This document shows positions 50,001 to 59,739 of a stretch of DNA of 64,000 nucleotides, piece by piece (position 1 is the first letter of the stretch; each line of letters begins with the position of its first letter). A program made the position numbers and the translations under genes. This stretch comes from Bryopsis sp. KO-2023 (lineage: Eukaryota; Chlorophyta; Ulvophyceae; Bryopsidales; Bryopsidaceae), in NCBI GenBank assembly GCA_030272585.1, contig BSYQ01000012.1:1488001-1552000 (forward strand), read 5' to 3'. A model generated the notes under the pieces. The model was not told where the DNA came from and did no database searches. It worked only from the letters and a program-made list of their open reading frames with translations.

Positions 50001-51312
50001 CATCCAGAAAGCCATCAACTCGTGGACATCCAATTTTAGAGTGACTGGAAGAACTGCATATGTTGCACAGTCCGAGGGCTCCTCCACTCCGGCGTCTAAT
50101 ATCGCAAACTCACTGGCGCTGATGGTGATGCTCAAAGCCAAAGTGGAGAATCCGTTGCTGGAAAAGCTTGCGAACTATGTCGGCAGCCCTCCCGTGAGCC
50201 AGTATGGGTTCCGCCTGTTTTCAAGCTTCGACAAGGCTGTCGCAATGGTCTCTCTGAGGAATTACGATGTGGACCGAGGTAGCAATCAGCCAGACCTCAA
50301 ACTGGAAGTCAGGAGTGGGGAAACAAACTTGCTCGATGTAAGTATCTGCACATGCGTTGCAGTGTTCCACGATATTTTGCTTGCATGAATTGTGTTTTTC
50401 CCTGGTCTGTAGTTTTGACGAGTACTTTGATGTTTCGTGTGCTCAGGTTCAGTTCAGTGGAAACGCAAACCCAGTGGCGTCCTCCAGCACCCCATGGGAA
50501 GCACTGACCTCTCCCCCTGAGCCACTCGAGTTCCGAGCAGATGGTATCGGCGAAGTCACGCTGGCGGCGGCGCTGACATTCGTGCCTGCCGAAATCCTGC
50601 GTTTCCCCACCTACAGAGGCATTTTCGTTCAACGCTCCATATCCATCGCGGACTCTGAAGATGGAAACAAGATGTCCCTGAAAACCATCCCCGTGACTTC
50701 GGTGGTGGAGGTTTCTGTGCAGTTCACCACACCGGACAGGCTGGGGCCCACCACAGTGAGGGTGTTGATGCCAGCCGGACTGGAGCCCGTGGATCCAAAC
50801 ATCGATGGATCTGGGGGCACATGCCCAGTCCCGTTTGACAGCTTCTTTGGGGGTCGTTCCTTTTTCTTCTTCACTTGCCCCGACCAGGTGCGAAAGCCAA
50901 CCTTCTGTTTCGTTTCGATCGTTTTTCAGACGAGTAACTTCCAACCCTTGAGGGTGCTTGTGTTTTTTAGGAGACGGAGCCATCGGTCGTGACCTTCCGA
51001 TACAACAGCGTGAATGCCGGCACGCAGACTGTCAATTTTCGAGCAGTCGCAGCCACGTCGGGCACGTTCACTTTGCCGCCCGTGAAGGCGTTTGTCAACG
51101 AACAGCCCGAAGTGATGGGCCTCAGTCCTGGCGGCGAATTGGAGATTTGTTCGGGTGCAAGCTGCGTGGCTGTGGAGGACGCACCATCAAAAACCCCCAA
51201 AAGCTGTCTCAACGACTGTAGCGACAATGGCGCTTGTGATTTGGATTCCGGCGTCTGCCTGTGTTTGGACGGGTTCATAGGAGAGGATTGTGGAGAACTG
51301 AACTTAGTTTGA
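35750..51312 (+). CDS. Secreted alpha-2-macroglobulin-like protein with C-terminal EGF domain (copy A)
   Basis: Thirty-two exons join without a phase conflict (6,450 nt, 2,149 residues). Exons: 35750-35944, 36151-36219, 36571-36712, 37074-37244, 37536-37597, 37958-38062, 38522-38613, 38955-39080, 39490-39616, 39895-39971, 40360-40479, 40835-41046, 41344-41446, 41670-41826, 42346-42571, 42850-43121, 43314-43413, 43799-43985, 44380-44618, 45043-45190, 45516-45708, 45911-46120, 46354-46698, 47108-47285, 47809-48093, 48283-48588, 48736-48976, 49147-49468, 49552-49703, 49833-50337, 50447-50887, 50971-51312. Start: MWITFLLLTSGICSA is a signal peptide. Residues about 66-135 (FSRSVIALG, PGRFRWVTTY) match the MG domains of bacterial-type A2M; VTVIAVDKAIFELL (about 1170) and VRVLEDFVSTALFETV (about 1340) are core A2M blocks; about 1240-1335 is the likely bait region. 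No thioester CxEQ motif is visible. Six Cys at 2115-2143 form an EGF-like domain. Protease trap by family; function inferred. Confidence 0.88.
36347..36380. repeat. (AT)n microsatellite in A2M intron 2
   Basis: An AATA run followed by about 16 AT dinucleotides. Similar AT tracts occur in other introns of the gene (39190-39213, 38227-38253). Confidence 0.85.
37689..37719. repeat. 31-nt poly(C) tract in A2M intron 5
   Basis: An uninterrupted C run, one of several long homopolymers in introns of this gene (G/T runs at 42624-42644, C run at 44228-44244). The length may be affected by sequencing. Confidence 0.85.
45571..45660 (+). repeat. In-frame perfect 45-bp tandem duplication in A2M exon 21
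   Basis: 45571-45615 and 45616-45660 are identical and each encode VGDQLRFGIENPYRN. The frame is kept, so the protein carries an extra 15-residue strand-like segment. Identity at every base indicates a very recent event or an assembly artefact. This part of the second A2M gene lies outside the window, so the ancestral state cannot be read here. Confidence 0.95.
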
Positions 51313-53085
51313 TTTTTTGTATCGTTTCTCATGGATGCTAATTTCATAATTAGTTGTTCAAATCTTCGAGTGATGTTGGAATTGCTTAGGATATGTATTT
51401 TGTATTTGATATCAAATCTAAGCTGGTGTGCGCTTCAGACCGCGCCTGGCATGCGTTTTTTTTTTTTATTGTTAGGATTGTGTCCTGAGAGGACTTGTGA
51501 TTTTCTCTTTTTTGCTCAATAATACCTATTTTTGTTTGTTTGTTTGTTTTCTCCTGTGATTGGAGAACCACATCCACAATGTAATATGATTTGCTTTATT
51601 ATTTAGTTGTATTTCTGGCCACCATATGAGTGTACTGATGTGAAAAATCGGTATGTTTTTGTTGAAACCTCTGCTGGTGAAGTGGTTGGCTAGGAAGGGT
51701 TGGAAAGTCTCACAGCAGTAAAACAATTGTTGTAAGAGTGACTATAGAGTGGAGAGGGGATTCTTTTTGTCCTGTTCAGCAATGTCGACTATCAATTGTA
51801 AGTGCCCCTTTCTGAGTCGGTCGATTCGTTTTTGATCGATTGTTCAATTGTATCCCCTCTCCATCCTCAATTTCTGAAGAAAACCATTGTATAGACAGTC
51901 AAACAAGTTTCCACAAGGTAATTTGGACCAAAGGTAAAAAAAATGAATGATGGATAGATTATATACATACTTTATTATTATTACTTTATTATTATTAGTG
52001 TCTACAATGATTATATAGACACTCTCATCAGGGATATCCATCAATGGTGTGTGGTGTCTTCAAGGGCGTGGTCTTTGTGATGTCCTTATGACGACTTTTC
52101 CTCTCGATTTTTTATCTTCTGTGGAGTGCGCCGAAGCTTTTTTGGCGTGGACGCGTCGCCTCCAATCTCAAATCCGCCCAATATCTCTCCTACACAATGT
52201 AATTGATGTTTGTTTGTTTGTGGTGTCTTCAGATGCACAACTGATAGCGCCTTTTCCTCTTAAAACAAGAAAACGATCTCATGAAACAAATATGGAAGAT
52301 TAGAAGAAACTGAGTATTGCAACTTGCAAGTTTGCTGCAAGTCCCTACCATGTGCAATATTTTAGAAAACACCAACTGTCCAGCCCCGTTCGCCTGAACG
52401 TCATCAAAAAAATCTCCACACAATACAATCATTGATGCTTGGCTGTCAGGTACAGTGCAATATTTATAAATATGTACAAATTAGTCTGGATAGCATCTTA
52501 CACATTCCTATTAGTGTTAAAAAAAATAAAAAAAAACGAAATCGAGGTTGTATTTTCCTTATGAGGTGCAATTTTCATATCCAGCTTTTTATGTTGACTC
52601 AGTGAAGTGTAAACACTTGCATAGACAACTGAAATGGATGAGGATTCTTTGAACACTATCCAAGAAATAAAAATAATTCCCACCACCAAAGTCCAAAATA
52701 CAGAATATATATATACACATAAACATTGAAGGAAGCAAGCATTCTATTTCCAGAAGAGCAGCATCAAGAAGAGCAACATATTACATTTTGTCAGTTTGAA
52801 TCAGTTTGAGATCAACTTGATCAGACCAAGAAACAAAAAAAACCCTTGATAACTTGGGACCAATGCAAAATAAGAATAAAAGGAATCTTGGATATCAGAG
52901 CCAATGATGACAATATTATTTTATTGTCGACCATGGTCTGAAACGGCTCAGGGAAACAAAAAAGTCCAGTCCTCTTGTCTGGCCTCAGAAAATAGAAAGA
53001 GCATCTAGTCACGGATCTGAGAACCAATAAACATATTCACTTCCAGCCTACACCGCTGTTGCCACTGCCACCACCAAGGGAGCTC
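51313..53085. other. Space between A2M copy A and polyglycine gene A
   Basis: No gene. About 52700-53085 is homologous, in inverse orientation, to 57411-57800, and parts further out show weak residual similarity. A short TTATTATTA tract lies near 51970-52000. Confidence 0.5.
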
Positions 53086-53848
53086 TCAAACTGCAAACAG
53101 AAATGAAAAAGAATCTGGTCAAGGAAACACACCACACAGAAAAATCGAGAATTTCCAGAGGGAACAAGCGAGGATGACTTACGTTTTCCATAGCTGCGGG
53201 GCTTAAATCTCCGTCTCAATTTTGCGCCACCACCTCCACCGCCGCCGCCTCCACCACCGCCGCCTCCACCACCACCACCACCACCACCACCACCACCTCC
53301 TCCGCCACCTCCGCCGCCGCCGCCGCCGCCTCCACCGCCACCACCGCCACCACCACCACCACCTCCTCCGCCGCCGCCTCCACCTCCTCCGCCGCCTCCA
53401 CCTCCTCCGCCGCCTCCACCGCCGCCTCCGCCGCCGCCTCCGCCGCCTCCGCCGCCTCCGCCTCCGCCGCCGCCACCTCCAACGATCAGGCTGCGCCTGA
53501 CTGCAAAAGATTCAAAACGTCCCAAATTACAAAAAGCAAAATGGAAGAATGAAGCCAGCACTGTAACCTGAAGAAGGCAACGCACGTGTTCGTCCCCGAC
53601 GGTCATCCAGATCTGCAAAACAAGGAAAATGTCATCGATCAATCGCACGGGCGCTCGCCAAGATTGACGCAGGTTGAACGGCGCAACAAAAGAAGTCGCC
53701 AGCAGGGCAAAGATGCCCTCCGTGTTCACTTCAATTAAAAAATCAACAAGCAAGAAGTGTCCAAATCAATCATCCCAATACCAGCGTTCGCGTGGACAGC
53801 GAGAAGGAGCAACCCCACCAATGCCACGGCAACCAACTGCTTCGTCAT
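53086..53848 (-). CDS. Small secreted polyglycine protein (copy A)
   Basis: Exons on the minus strand: 53848-53782, 53612-53568, 53500-53183, 53090-53086; 144 residues. The protein starts MTKQLVAVALVGLLLLAVHA, a signal peptide, then NAG and a short basic spacer (DLDDRRGRTRALPSS, VRRSLIV). It then has 85 uninterrupted glycines (53480-53226) and a cationic tail AKLRRRFKPRSYGK before Leu-stop. Dibasic sites (RR) on both sides of the glycine tract could be processed. The last junction is the least certain part: in another frame the last exon would read a Gly/Ser tail ending GWK. A TATA box lies upstream. It has a mirror copy at 56690-57410. Function unknown; structural wall/matrix or antimicrobial roles are both conceivable. 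Confidence 0.7.
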
Positions 53849-53965
53849 TGGGGCAAGTATTAGAAGATGTATTTCTTTGCAGAAAAAAAAAATCAAACAC
53901 GCTTTGTGAATCGCAACAGACGATTTGGCTGTTTTTTTTTGCTGAGGGTTGCTGCGCAGCCTGTG

Positions 53966-53973
53966 TATTTATA
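53966..53973 (-). promoter_or_regulatory. TATA box of polyglycine gene A
   Basis: TATAAATA on the minus strand, about 118 nt upstream of the ATG at 53848. The same box and flanks (CTGGTATAAATACACAGGC) occur upstream of the mirror copy, so it is conserved between the two arms. Confidence 0.65.
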
Positions 53974-54182
53974 CCAGGGGCGTCGATCAGACTGCCCTAG
54001 CACGAAATGTTGCGTCAATAGCAAAAAACGAGGAAAATGATGTGCCACCTGTTAATGAATTGACAGTGCCATGAGGAAATCTTTCTCGTGAAGATCAACC
54101 AAGGGTCGCACGTTGCCTCGAACAATTCATTAATTTTTTTCGTGAGGAAACATTCTTGAGGAGGTTTCTGGGGAAATTCGAG

Positions 54183-54210
54183 GGTTAAAGGGTTAAAGGG
54201 TTAAAGGGTG
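54183..54210. repeat. (GGGTTAAA)n short tandem repeat
   Basis: Three and a half units of GGGTTAAA in the left arm only; the matching place in the right arm (about 56327) has none, so it arose after the inverted duplication. Confidence 0.8.
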
Positions 54211-54342
54211 TACTCAGCCTTCAGGCTGCATCTCCAAACTCTGTATCTCTCCTTACAATGAAAAAGAAAGGTTCGTTCCTTTGCCTCTCGAAGTCCGCTC
54301 CTGTGTTCTTTGAATGAAAAGGGTTAGTGGGTAGAATATCCT

Positions 54343-54427
54343 TGCACAAGGTGGGGTTCGAACCCACGCGGAGACCAGCTCCATCAGGTCTTAAGTCTGA
54401 CGCCTTGGACCACTCGGCCACTTGTGC
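54343..54427 (-). tRNA. tRNA-Leu (UAA), left arm
   Basis: The minus strand folds as an 85-nt type II tRNA: acceptor GCACAAG/CTTGTGC, D arm GCCGAGTGGTCCAAGGC, anticodon loop CTTAAGA (anticodon TAA), long variable arm, T arm GTGGG-TTCGAAC-CCCAC. The anticodon stem has one A-C mismatch at its last pair. It differs by one base (variable arm) from 56105-56189. Arm similarity extends downstream of the gene but not upstream of its 5' end. Confidence 0.93.
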
Positions 54428-54637
54428 CCACGGAAATCAATCGGCACCCCTGTGTTTTATCGGTGACCAAACAAACAAACAAATCGAAGTTGCACGGTTG
54501 GATGTCCCAGGAGGTACCCCGCCAGTTCTGAGATTCGCTTGCTGTCGAAAATCATTCATTTCTTGCTAGATCACAGGGTAAAAGTTTTGCGAGCTCGAAG
54601 TGGCAATTCTCCTCCACAATGTTATTTGATGTTTGTT

Positions 54638-54697
54638 TGCTTGTTTGAACTGTTATTACACCGGTCCGGCTTGTTTGAACTCTATTACACCGGTCCG
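54638..54697. repeat. 30-bp tandem duplication
   Basis: Two adjacent copies of a unit with CTTGTTTGAACT and TTACACCGGTCCG, in the non-duplicated centre between the arms. Confidence 0.7.
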
Positions 54698-54740
54698 TAT
54701 CTACAAACACTGATTGTCATTCAAAAGGAAAAAAACAAAA

Positions 54741-55418
54741 TCACCCCCTCTCATAAGAAAACGAATCACTAAAAATCGACGACCGTTCAAGCAACGCAGA
54801 AGCTATCGAACGGTGCAAGGAAAGAGAAAGCTGTTGCCAGGCCCTTTCCACAACTATCGACGTAGGAAGGTTTTGAAGAGTGGCAACCATACGCGATAAA
54901 GAACGAACCAAAATTTGACTGTCAGACGAAAACCCCCCAAAAGTCTCTACTGCAAAACAAATAAAATCCAAGCCCAACTCGTCACATTTGGACGCAGCTC
55001 GGCGTTTTCGATCCAGACTGCGCAGCAAACCAACCCCCGCTTCCCTGGAAGCCCTCAACAAAGAGCGAGATTGTAAAGGATGAGAAACCGTGACATCAAT
55101 CGCACATGATTTGCCAAACCGCCAAGAGGGAATAAAAACATCCGCTGGGCGCTCAAAAGTAGAATCAACGTGAACCTCCACACGAGGGCGAACCCCAGCG
55201 GTTTTTGCCAAACGAAATAAAGCATCACGAATAGCATCGTGGCGAGCCAAAATGCTTCCCCCCACATGACACATAACAGCATGATCCCCGAAAATATCCA
55301 TCGACGCGTGACACAAAGGACAAGAAACCCCCTCGTCGTAAATTGGAATTCCCAGACGCCACCGAAGCAAAAAGTTGAAAGCATTCGACGAAAGTTTGAG
55401 TTCTTGTTTGAACTCCAA
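54741..55418 (-). CDS. C-terminal part of a retroelement ORF: zinc knuckle plus restriction-like nuclease
   Basis: A 225-residue open minus-strand frame. Residues about 33-60 have CPLCHASMDIFGDHAVMC followed by a His, a CCH-type zinc knuckle. Residues about 60-130 (HDAIRDALFRLAKTAG; VEVHVDSTFERPADVFIP; then SCAIDVTVSHPL) match the R-P-A-D-V and x-D-V-T-V pattern of PD-(D/E)XK, restriction-like nucleases found at the end of some non-LTR and related retroelement proteins. The tail (VVERAWQQLSLSLH) is the part also seen in the copies at 663-840 and 13084-13240. The upstream reverse transcriptase is missing, so it is 5'-truncated; the frame itself is open to the stop. It lies 314 bp upstream of, and on the same strand as, the tRNA-Leu gene. 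Confidence 0.65.
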   Translation of the reverse strand: MEFKQELKLSSNAFNFLLRWRLGIPIYDEGVSCPLCHASMDIFGDHAVMCHVGGSILARHDAIRDALFRLAKTAGVRPRVEVHVDSTFERPADVFIPSWRFGKSCAIDVTVSHPLQSRSLLRASREAGVGLLRSLDRKRRAASKCDELGLDFICFAVETFGGFSSDSQILVRSLSRMVATLQNLPTSIVVERAWQQLSLSLHRSIASALLERSSIFSDSFSYERG

Positions 55419-55429
55419 GCATCAATCAA

Positions 55430-56104
55430 TCAATCATACATGTTGCCTGAGGAGCCACTCTGCGCCTATCGCAACCCAGTACCAAACAATCACTTCATCA
55501 ATCACTCCAAGCATACACAGACAGAATATCAAGCAATTCCGATTCGCGATTCTTGATGCGGTCATCAAAGGACTCCCAAACATAGCACTACCCCTTGTGA
55601 GACAAAAGCTATCTCCCTATCTAAAGAATTGTTTTTCTAGAAGCCACAACAATCTTGTCCCCCCAGTTGCAGGAAACTCATTTTGTGAAGTGACTTGATT
55701 CATTGATATTTTTGTTGTCTTTCAAAATTGATCGAAATATATAAGCATAACATCCTGGCATAGTTTTTTTTAATCCGTGGCTAGCTTCTGTCCGTCTGGA
55801 ACAACAATCTCTGTTGGAATTCCTTTGTTTTGTTTTTTCTCGATCGTTTTTTTTTGTAGCAAACAAAAATTTCACATAAGAATCACAGAGCAGAATCACG
55901 GCATCAAATACGTGGAACCTTTTCAAACACTGGTTGTCTGGCTGGGTGGAACGGAACCATGCAAAAACCCTTACAAACTCAAGAGACATCTCATTTTACG
56001 CTTATTTTTTCCCGCCTCAAGTCTTGGTGATTTTTCAAAAGAGTATACTCAGAATCTGCCCGTCATTATGGTCAAAAGACAAATTTTCTCATTACATTTC
56101 ATGG
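55430..56104. other. Non-duplicated centre of the inverted repeat
   Basis: No gene recognised. It has no counterpart on the other side of the centre. Short ATCA repeats (AATCAATCAATCAT) lie near 55420. Confidence 0.5.
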
Positions 56105-56189
56105 GCACAAGTGGCCGAGTGGTCCAAGGCGTCAGACTTAAGACCTGATGGAGCTAGTCTCCGCGTGGGTTCGAACCCCACCTTGTGCA
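56105..56189 (+). tRNA. tRNA-Leu (UAA), right arm
   Basis: 85-nt type II tRNA matching 54343-54427 except for one base (GAGCTAGTCT against GAGCTGGTCT). Anticodon loop CTTAAGA, discriminator A, no intron or encoded CCA. It marks the inner end of the right arm. Confidence 0.93.
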
Positions 56190-56546
56190 AGGATATTATA
56201 CCTACCAACCCTCCACATTCAAAAAACACAGGAGTGGACTTCGAGAGGCAAGAAAACGAACCTTTCCTTTTCATTTTAAGTAGAGACAGAGTTTGGGGAT
56301 GCAGCCTGCAGGCTGAGTACACTCTTGCCCCGAGTTTCCCAGAGAATCTCCTCGAGAACGTTTCCTCACGAAAAAAAAAAAATGATTCGACAGGAGCAAG
56401 AAGTTGTCCCCTGGATGTCAGGCAACATGCGATCATTGGTTGATCTTCATGGCACTGTCAAATCATAAACAGGTGGCACATCATTTCCTCGTTTTTTGCT
56501 GTTGACGCAACATTTCGTGCTGGGGCAGTCTGATCGACGCCCCTGG

Positions 56547-56554
56547 TATAAATA
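56547..56554 (+). promoter_or_regulatory. TATA box of polyglycine gene B
   Basis: TATAAATA, 143 nt upstream of the ATG at 56690, in the same context as on the left arm. Confidence 0.65.
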
Positions 56555-56689
56555 CACAGGCTGCGCAGCAACCCTCAGCAAAAAAAAAGACAAATCGTCT
56601 GTTACGATTTACAAACCGTGTTTGAAAATTTTTCTGAAGAGAAATACGTCCTACTGTTATCTGCCCCATACTGCCTGCCACCCGCCCCA

Positions 56690-57410
56690 ATGACGAAGCA
56701 GTTGGTTGCCGTGGCATTAGTGGGGTTGCTCCTTCTCGCTGTCCATGCGAACGCTGGTATTGAGATGATTGAGTTGGACACTGCTTGCCTATTGATCCTT
56801 CAATTCTCAATTGGAGTGCACACGGAGGGCTTCTTTGCCCTGTTGGTGACATTTTTTTTGCGCCGTTTTACCTGCGTGAACCTTGGCGAACGCCCGTGTG
56901 ATTGATCGATGGATTTTGTCTTGTCTTGCAGATCTGGATGAACGACGGGGACGAACACGTGCGTTGCCCGTTTCAGGTTACAGTGCTGGCTTCATTCTTC
57001 CATTTTGCTTTTTGTAATTTGGGACGTTTTGAATCTTTTGCAGTCAGGCGCAGCCTGATTGTTGGCGGAGGAGGAGGTGGCGGCGGCGGAGGTGGTGGCG
57101 GCGGCGGAGGGGGCGGCGGAGGAGGTGGTGGTGGCGGCGGCGGAGGGGGCGGCGGAGGAGGTGGCGGAGGAGGTGGCGGAGGAGGTGGCGGAGGAGGCGG
57201 TGGAGGCGGCGGCGGAGGTGGCGGCGGCGGAGGAGGAGGTGGAGGCGGCGGCGGCGGTGGAGGTGGTGGCGCAAAATTGAGACGGAGATTTAAGCCCCGC
57301 AGCTATGGAAAACGTAAGTCATCCTCGCTTGTTCCCTCTGGAAATTCTCGATTTTTCTGTGTGGTGTGTTTCCTTGACCAGATTCTTTTTCATTTCTGTT
57401 TGCAGTTTGA
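56690..57410 (+). CDS. Small secreted polyglycine protein (copy B)
   Basis: Exons 56690-56756, 56932-56976, 57044-57313, 57406-57410; 128 residues. Same layout as copy A: identical signal peptide MTKQLVAVALVGLLLLAVHA, spacer DLDERRGRTRALPVS and VRRSLIV, then 69 uninterrupted glycines (57064-57270), and the same cationic tail AKLRRRFKPRSYGK. The tract is 16 residues shorter than in copy A with the frame preserved. The last exon has compensating 1-nt indels relative to copy A, which would shift a longer Gly/Ser tail; this favours the short Leu-stop ending. It lies in mirror position to copy A, transcribed towards A2M copy B. Confidence 0.7.
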
Positions 57411-59739
57411 GAGCTCCGTGGTGGTGGCAGTGGCACCAGGCGATACAGGCTGGACGTGAATATGTTTATTGGTTCTCAGATCCGTGACTAGATGCTCTTT
57501 CTATTTTCTGAGGCCAGACAAGAGGACTGGACTTTTTTGTTTCCCTGAGCCGTTTCAGACCATGGTCGACAATAAAATAATATTGTCATCATTGGCTCTG
57601 ATATCCAAGATTCCTTTTATTTTTATTTTGCATTGGTCCCAAGTTATCAAGGGTTTTTTTTGTTTCTTGGTCTGATCAAGTTGATCTCAAACTGATTCAA
57701 ACTGACAAAATGTAATATGTTGCTCTTCTTGGAAATAGAATGCTCGCTTCTTGGAAACTCTCTTGAATGCTCTGAAGTTGAATGTCCAGAAGTGTATATA
57801 TATACATATATATATGTTCTGTGTTTTAGATTGGTTACCAAGAAGCACCATCCATTTTATTGTGTTGTATAAAGGGAGAGTGGCTTTACACTTCAATGCG
57901 TGTTAAAACTTGGAATTGGATCTATGATTGCATGTATATGAGGTTAGCACGAAGGAAAAAATTTGGACCTGTCTTTCCCCTCAAGAACACTTATCAATTA
58001 AATTCTGCCCTCTCTCAGGAATGTGCAAAATGCCAGCCAAGCTGCTGAGACCTGGAGAATCCTGAAAAAACCCTCAACCAGGCTGTTCAGAGCTGAATAA
58101 TCCTGGCACTGGTTCACTTGCTGCTTGTTCGTCAGACAGAATCTATTTTATGCATGTTGCAAGGGAGATATAGCACAACACTCGACTCAGGAATTTTTAG
58201 GCAGTGTCCTTAAACTGTACCTGACAGCCCTTCATCAGCTTGTATCATGTAAAAGATACAGCGTCCTCAGAGAACTTCTGGACATATATGTTTTTTCTTG
58301 CAGGGATGTTATAAAGTTGAGTTTCATGCAGCAGCCCCATCGTTTCCTTATCAGTAGAGAGCAATTTGAGAAAGAATATGGAGGTTCAAACAAATGTCAT
58401 GACATATTTGATCAAACATCCGCCCATACCTGCCAACTGTTTCAGCATTCCTCAAAAAAAAGGGAAAATAGTGTCAAACAAACAGTAAACTTTACTGTTG
58501 AACAGCTGCTTACATTGAATCCAAGTACCTCCGTTCTTTCAACCACAAACCGTGTTTGTCTCATCCCGTACTCTAATCCTACGATAAAACTCTATCTAAT
58601 CAATATATATATATATATATATACTTTCCATCAATCCTGTCAATAGTGTGCCAGTCAAGGACTTGCAGGCTGCAAGACCCAGTTTTTAAAAGTTTCCCAT
58701 ATTTTTTCCATGGGATTGTTTTCTTCAAGAGGAAAGGGACCTATCGTTTCTTGATCTGAAGGGGCCATCTACCATCTTCATTTTACAAGACCAATAAAAA
58801 AGAGGAACCGTGACATCGACTTTTATTCATGGATTCGTCACATTTTGAATTACACCAAAGCTATTCACAGGGCTCTTCTACACGCCGAGACAATCCTCAA
58901 AACGCTACGTGTGTTGAGGAAAAATATGATGTTTTTTGGTATTTTTGAACATTTGGGGGTTTGGGAGGGTGTGAGGAGAACGGTTGTGGTACAAAAAAAG
59001 ACTATTGTGGTATTTTTGAACAATTTTTTGGAGCGGAGTAATGTCATCCAACTAGACATTTTTTCAATCTTTGTTTTTTGGGAGTGTGTATGTTTTCTTG
59101 GGGGAAAAGCAATGTGATTTGATGTTTGCTGTTGTTGTTTTCTTGGGGGAAAAGCTGGTCCGCCGGCATTCAGTCGCTTGTAAGCGCTAATGCTCAAGGA
59201 CATCCATTCCATCAGTGTTGGTTCTTCCTTTTTTTTTTCCTTTTTTTTAATCCAGATGCCCGTGTCGAATTCCAATGTGTTGTTTTTCGTGTTGTTTTTC
59301 TTGACCCTGACTTTTTCCCACATCATTTTCAAGTCCTTGAAATTCTTCTGCTGGGTGTCCTAGCATGGAAAGCTGGGTATAAATTTTTTCTCTCGTTTAT
59401 TGTTGTTTTTTCGAGGGAGGGGTGCATATGACTAACACACGTGTAACTACAGTCAAATTTGCATCTCCACACAACAATTTGCTTCAAGAAAAAACTCTAG
59501 AAAGGCATTTACACACCCCACAGTTTTTATCATTATGCATATTGCAAGAACAAAATCGTACATCAAAATCAGAATCGATTCCTCTTCATCCTCCACCCTA
59601 ACTTGACCACATTGACAATCTAGCATAACAAGAAACATAAAGCCAAAACTCATTGACAGTTTGTATATAGTACACAGTACAAAAAAAGCATATTCTCCAA
59701 AATTGGTTTATCACCCCTCAGCCAACCACAACCATGAAA
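57411..59739. other. Space between polyglycine gene B and A2M copy B
   Basis: 57411-57800 matches the left arm (52700-53085) in inverse orientation, then similarity fades. The frame 58125-58646 (+) has no recognised domain. An AT microsatellite lies at 58604-58622. Downstream of both A2M genes the arms are clearly less similar than the A2M exons. Confidence 0.5.

Noticed and set aside
53216..53500. Poly-Ala/Glu and poly-Arg/His frames across the polyglycine tract
   Set aside because: These are the other frames of the GGN repeat. Only the Gly frame continues from the signal peptide through the splice sites and into the conserved tail.
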